Source: Planctomycetota bacterium (GTDB lineage: Bacteria > Planctomycetota > UBA1135 > GCA-002686595). Taken from it: a stretch of 15,835 nt of DNA. Position 1 is the stretch's first letter, and each line of letters begins with the position of its first letter. The stretch spans positions 1 through 15,835 of the forward strand of contig JACKHS010000043.1 in NCBI GenBank assembly GCA_020638875.1, given 5' to 3'. The notes under the pieces are model-generated. The model saw only the letters and a list, made by a program, of their open reading frames with translations, was not told the DNA's origin and searched no databases. This document shows positions 13,553 to 15,835 of this stretch, piece by piece. Made by a program: the position numbers and the translations under genes.

Positions 13553-13955
13553 AGTGCAGGCGCATGATCGAGCGGCGGTCTTCCTCGAGGTCGAGGTTGC
13601 GGTAGCTGTTGTCGAAGTCGAGCCATCGGACGTCCGCGAGATCGGACGCCGGGCGCAGGTCCGAGCGCGTCTCGCCCGCGTGGTAGCCCACCGACCAGTC
13701 GACCTCCTCGAGGTGCCCGACCTGGATGTGCGTGGCCAGCTCGAGGTCGACCATCTGCCGCGGCGCGTTGAGCCCGATGAGTTCGCCGACGTTGCGCACC
13801 GCCGCCTGGAAGATCGACTCCTCGGGGCGCATGAGGCCGGTCACGGGCGTCCAGAACGACTCGATCACCGGCGCGTGCCGGACCACGAGGTACTCGAAGG
13901 CCGCGCCCGCGCGTCGGAACACGAACACCCGGACTCGGTGGAACTGGTCGAGCAC
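13530..13955 (-). CDS. Nudix-fold protein with degenerate Nudix box
   Basis: A 141-residue protein with the size and strand pattern of small Nudix hydrolases (RVRVFVFRR, EYLVVRHA, FWTPVTGL, then a helix). The Nudix box GX5EX7REUXEEXGU is recognisable but altered: G40, E46, R54 and G61 fit, whereas RE is R54-N55 and EE is E58-L59. Two acidic residues normally involved in metal binding are thus missing, and activity is doubtful or divergent. The start is GTG 13955 with GAGG 7 nt upstream (13963-13966). It lies 174 bp downstream of the semialdehyde dehydrogenase gene on the same strand and overlaps the transporter gene 3' end by 23 bp. The stop is in the 4-nt loop of a CGGG/CCCG stem. It might be a diphosphatase acting on a nucleotide or a CoA-like compound, or a binding-only regulator. 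Confidence 0.82.
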   Translation of the reverse strand: MLDQFHRVRVFVFRRAGAAFEYLVVRHAPVIESFWTPVTGLMRPEESIFQAAVRNVGELIGLNAPRQMVDLELATHIQVGHLEEVDWSVGYHAGETRSDLRPASDLADVRWLDFDNSYRNLDLEEDRRSIMRLHFTLRSAG

Positions 13956-14129
13956 GACGAGACCTCGGCTGGAGGGACGATCCCCGAACGGATGCCCTCC
14001 TATCGGTCGCGGGCCGGGTCGGGGTTGAGGTGCGGGTCGGCGGGGGCCGCGCCCGGCAGGAGGACGCGACGCCCCTCGTAGCGCGGTCCGCGGTCCGGCG
14101 CCGAGCCTCGCCCTCGTCGCGACGGGCGC

Positions 14130-15665
14130 TCAGCCGCCGAAGCCGGTCTCGATGAGCGCCTTGAAGCCTTGGATCGCCGTGCGCTGCGTGTAGAACTCCA
14201 GCCCGCGCAGGCCGCCCAGTTCCTCTCCGCCGCCGGCGCGACCGGGGCCGCCGTGCACGAGGGCGGGCAGTACGAGTCCGGGGCCCGTGGTGTGCTCGGC
14301 GACCTTCTCGCCGGCGAGGTAGACCCGTCCGGTGTAGGGCGCCAGCTCGAGCGCGAGTTCGACCGGGAAGCGCTTGTCGTCGCTGTACACCGAGCAGACC
14401 AGCATGCCGTCGCCGCGTCGCACGATCTCGGCCGCCTGGGCCACTGCTCCGTCGTAGGGCAGCAGAGTCGCGACCGGACCGAACACCTCGTCGGCGTGCA
14501 CCGGCGCGGCGAGGGGATCGTCGGCCACGAGCAGCGTCGGCGCCACGAAGCAGCCCGGGGCGCGCAGCCGCTCGGCGCCGCCCGTGGCGAGCTCGGCCAC
14601 CGACGCGAGGCGCGCGATGCCCTCCTGCACCGACGCGAGCTGCGACTCGTTCGTGAGCGGACCCATGCGCGTGCTCGACTCGCGGGGATCGCCCACGACC
14701 ACCGAGGTGAGCGCCGCCACGAGCGCCTCGCGCACCGCGCCGACCTTCTCGCGCGGGACGAGGATGCGCCGCACCGCGGTGCACTTCTGTCCGGCCTTCT
14801 GCGTCATCTCGCGCGCGGCCTCGCGCACGAACAGGTCGAAGGCGTCGTCGCCCTCGCCCACGTCGGCGCCCAGCACGATCGCGTTGAGCGAGTCGGCCTC
14901 GACGTTGAGCCGCGCGCCGCGCTCGACGAACGCCGCGTGGCGCCGCAGCACGCGCGCCGTGCCCGACGAGCCGGTGAACGCCACGCAGTCCTGCGAGGCC
15001 ACGTGGTCGAGCAGGTCGCCCGCACCGCCGGCCAGGAACTGGAAGGCGCCCTCGGGCAGGATCCCCGACTCGACGATCACGCGCGCGATGCGCTCGGCGA
15101 TCATGGCGGTGGGGGTGCCCGGCTTCTCGAGCACCGGCACGCCGGCCAGCAGCGCGCAGGCGGCCTTCTCGAGCATGCCCCAGGCGGGGAAGTTGAACGC
15201 GTTCACGTGCACGGCGACGCCGCGCCGCGGCACGCGCACGTGCTGGCCCACGAAGCGCGGCGAGCGCGAGAGCTGGATCGCCTCGCCGTCGACGAGGTAC
15301 GCGCGCTCGGGCAGACCCTTCGCGAAGTGCGCGTAGGCCGTGAGCGTGGCCGTCGCGCCGTCGACGTCGAACTTCGCGTCGGAGCGCGTGTTGCCCGCGT
15401 TCGCGATGCCCAGCTCGATGAGCGCCTCGCGCTCGGCATGGACCGCACCCGCCAGCGCCTTCAGAGCCTCGGCGCGCGCCGCGAAGCCCATCGCCCGCAG
15501 GGCCGGTCCGCCGACCTCGCGACCGTGCGCGAGGGCCGCGCCCAGGTCGAGTCCGTCGCTGCTGGCGTGCGCCAGCACCTCGCCGGTGGTCGGGTCGACG
15601 AGGGCCGTGCCCTGCCCCGCGCCCTGCGTCCAGCGTCCGGCGAGGTAGCTCTGCAGGCTCGTCAT
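14130..15665 (-). CDS. PaaZ-type CoA-semialdehyde dehydrogenase, stand-alone
   Basis: A 511-residue aldehyde dehydrogenase whose sequence follows the N-terminal half of E. coli PaaZ closely: HVNAFNFPAWGMLEK (153-167), VEADSLN with E256, MTQKAGQKCTA with nucleophile C295, and LVHGGPGRAGGGEELGG near the end. E256 and C295 have the same numbers as in PaaZ; N158 and K181 are also present. PaaZ oxidises 3-oxo-5,6-dehydrosuberyl-CoA semialdehyde with NADP+ in phenylacetate degradation. PaaZ itself is about 680 residues because a MaoC-like ring-opening hydratase domain follows; that domain is missing here, and the protein ends about where it would begin. BoxD (3,4-dehydroadipyl-CoA semialdehyde dehydrogenase, benzoate route) is a single-domain relative of the same length, so either reaction is possible. 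The start is ATG 15665 with GGAG 7 nt upstream. Confidence 0.93.
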   Translation of the reverse strand: MTSLQSYLAGRWTQGAGQGTALVDPTTGEVLAHASSDGLDLGAALAHGREVGGPALRAMGFAARAEALKALAGAVHAEREALIELGIANAGNTRSDAKFDVDGATATLTAYAHFAKGLPERAYLVDGEAIQLSRSPRFVGQHVRVPRRGVAVHVNAFNFPAWGMLEKAACALLAGVPVLEKPGTPTAMIAERIARVIVESGILPEGAFQFLAGGAGDLLDHVASQDCVAFTGSSGTARVLRRHAAFVERGARLNVEADSLNAIVLGADVGEGDDAFDLFVREAAREMTQKAGQKCTAVRRILVPREKVGAVREALVAALTSVVVGDPRESSTRMGPLTNESQLASVQEGIARLASVAELATGGAERLRAPGCFVAPTLLVADDPLAAPVHADEVFGPVATLLPYDGAVAQAAEIVRRGDGMLVCSVYSDDKRFPVELALELAPYTGRVYLAGEKVAEHTTGPGLVLPALVHGGPGRAGGGEELGGLRGLEFYTQRTAIQGFKALIETGFGG

Positions 15666-15729
15666 CGGTGCACTCCGTGCGGATGGGAGGTGTGGGACGC
15701 ACCCGCCGAGGTCCGGGCGCGAGCCCCGC

Positions 15730-15758
15730 AGCGTAGCGTCCGCGAGGCGGGGAGTCGA
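15730..15758 (-). promoter_or_regulatory. Candidate promoter for the semialdehyde dehydrogenase gene
   Basis: Minus-strand TCGACT (15758-15753, 4/6), a 17-nt spacer, then TACGCT (15735-15730, 3/6). It lies about 65 nt upstream of the start codon. No recognisable regulator site is seen. Confidence 0.3.
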
Positions 15759-15835
15759 CGGGCGCGCGGGCCGGGCGGCGAATCGGCGGAGGGCGTCGGC
15801 GGGTGGCGGGGGGCGACTCCACGCGAGTGCTCGCT

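Noticed and set aside
13956..14130. Possible extra coding segment after the semialdehyde dehydrogenase (one minus frame ends in a protein-like stretch before a TAG near 13997)
   Set aside because: No ATG, GTG or TTG start lies between the dehydrogenase stop and this segment, and the frame is only open by extension into the upstream gene.

Overview
The window is a GC-rich (about 70% by eye) bacterial chromosome segment. Nearly all genes lie on the minus strand, and G/C-ending codons dominate. Several starts are GTG or TTG preceded by GGAG-type ribosome binding sites, and both tRNA genes encode their CCA end. Exported M16-peptidase, TPR and Pro-rich proteins point to a Gram-negative-type cell. 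The protein style would fit a GC-rich Planctomycetota or Myxococcota member, but the sequence alone does not settle the phylum. No mobile element, CRISPR array or phage gene is visible.

Layout, in minus-strand transcription order (right to left). (1) 15665-14130: a stand-alone PaaZ-type CoA-semialdehyde dehydrogenase. (2) 13955-13530: a small Nudix-fold protein with a degenerate catalytic box, tail-to-tail with and overlapping (3) 12632-13552 (+): a YhhQ-family queuosine-precursor transporter, the only plus-strand gene. (4) 12421-4811: a run of eight catabolic-type genes. These are a canonical enoyl-CoA hydratase, a zinc-family MDR oxidoreductase, a 3-hydroxyacyl-CoA dehydrogenase, an SDR, a PaaG-like crotonase lacking the usual catalytic glutamates, a thioredoxin-like [2Fe-2S] ferredoxin, an acyl-CoA dehydrogenase and a membrane-anchored SGNH hydrolase. 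Three junctions in this run are 4-base GTGA stop/start overlaps, so much of it is probably one translationally coupled operon. (5) tRNA-His(GTG) with its own candidate promoter. (6) A Pro-rich exported protein of unknown function (4528-3515) and an 87-residue single-span membrane protein (3392-3129). (7) tRNA-Lys(CTT). (8) An exported TPR protein (2656-1259). (9) The N-terminal two-thirds or so of an M16 zinc peptidase running off the left edge.

How the genes may work together (inference): the enzymes of regions 1 and 4 match the lower steps of an aerobic CoA-thioester route for an aromatic or similar acid (PaaG-like isomerisation, semialdehyde oxidation, then hydration and dehydrogenation of the chain). 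The CoA ligase, ring-activating oxygenase and thiolase of such a route are not in the window, so the substrate cannot be named. I see no clearly new system. The most unusual arrangement is the ferredoxin / acyl-CoA dehydrogenase / membrane SGNH hydrolase trio joined by two GTGA couplings.
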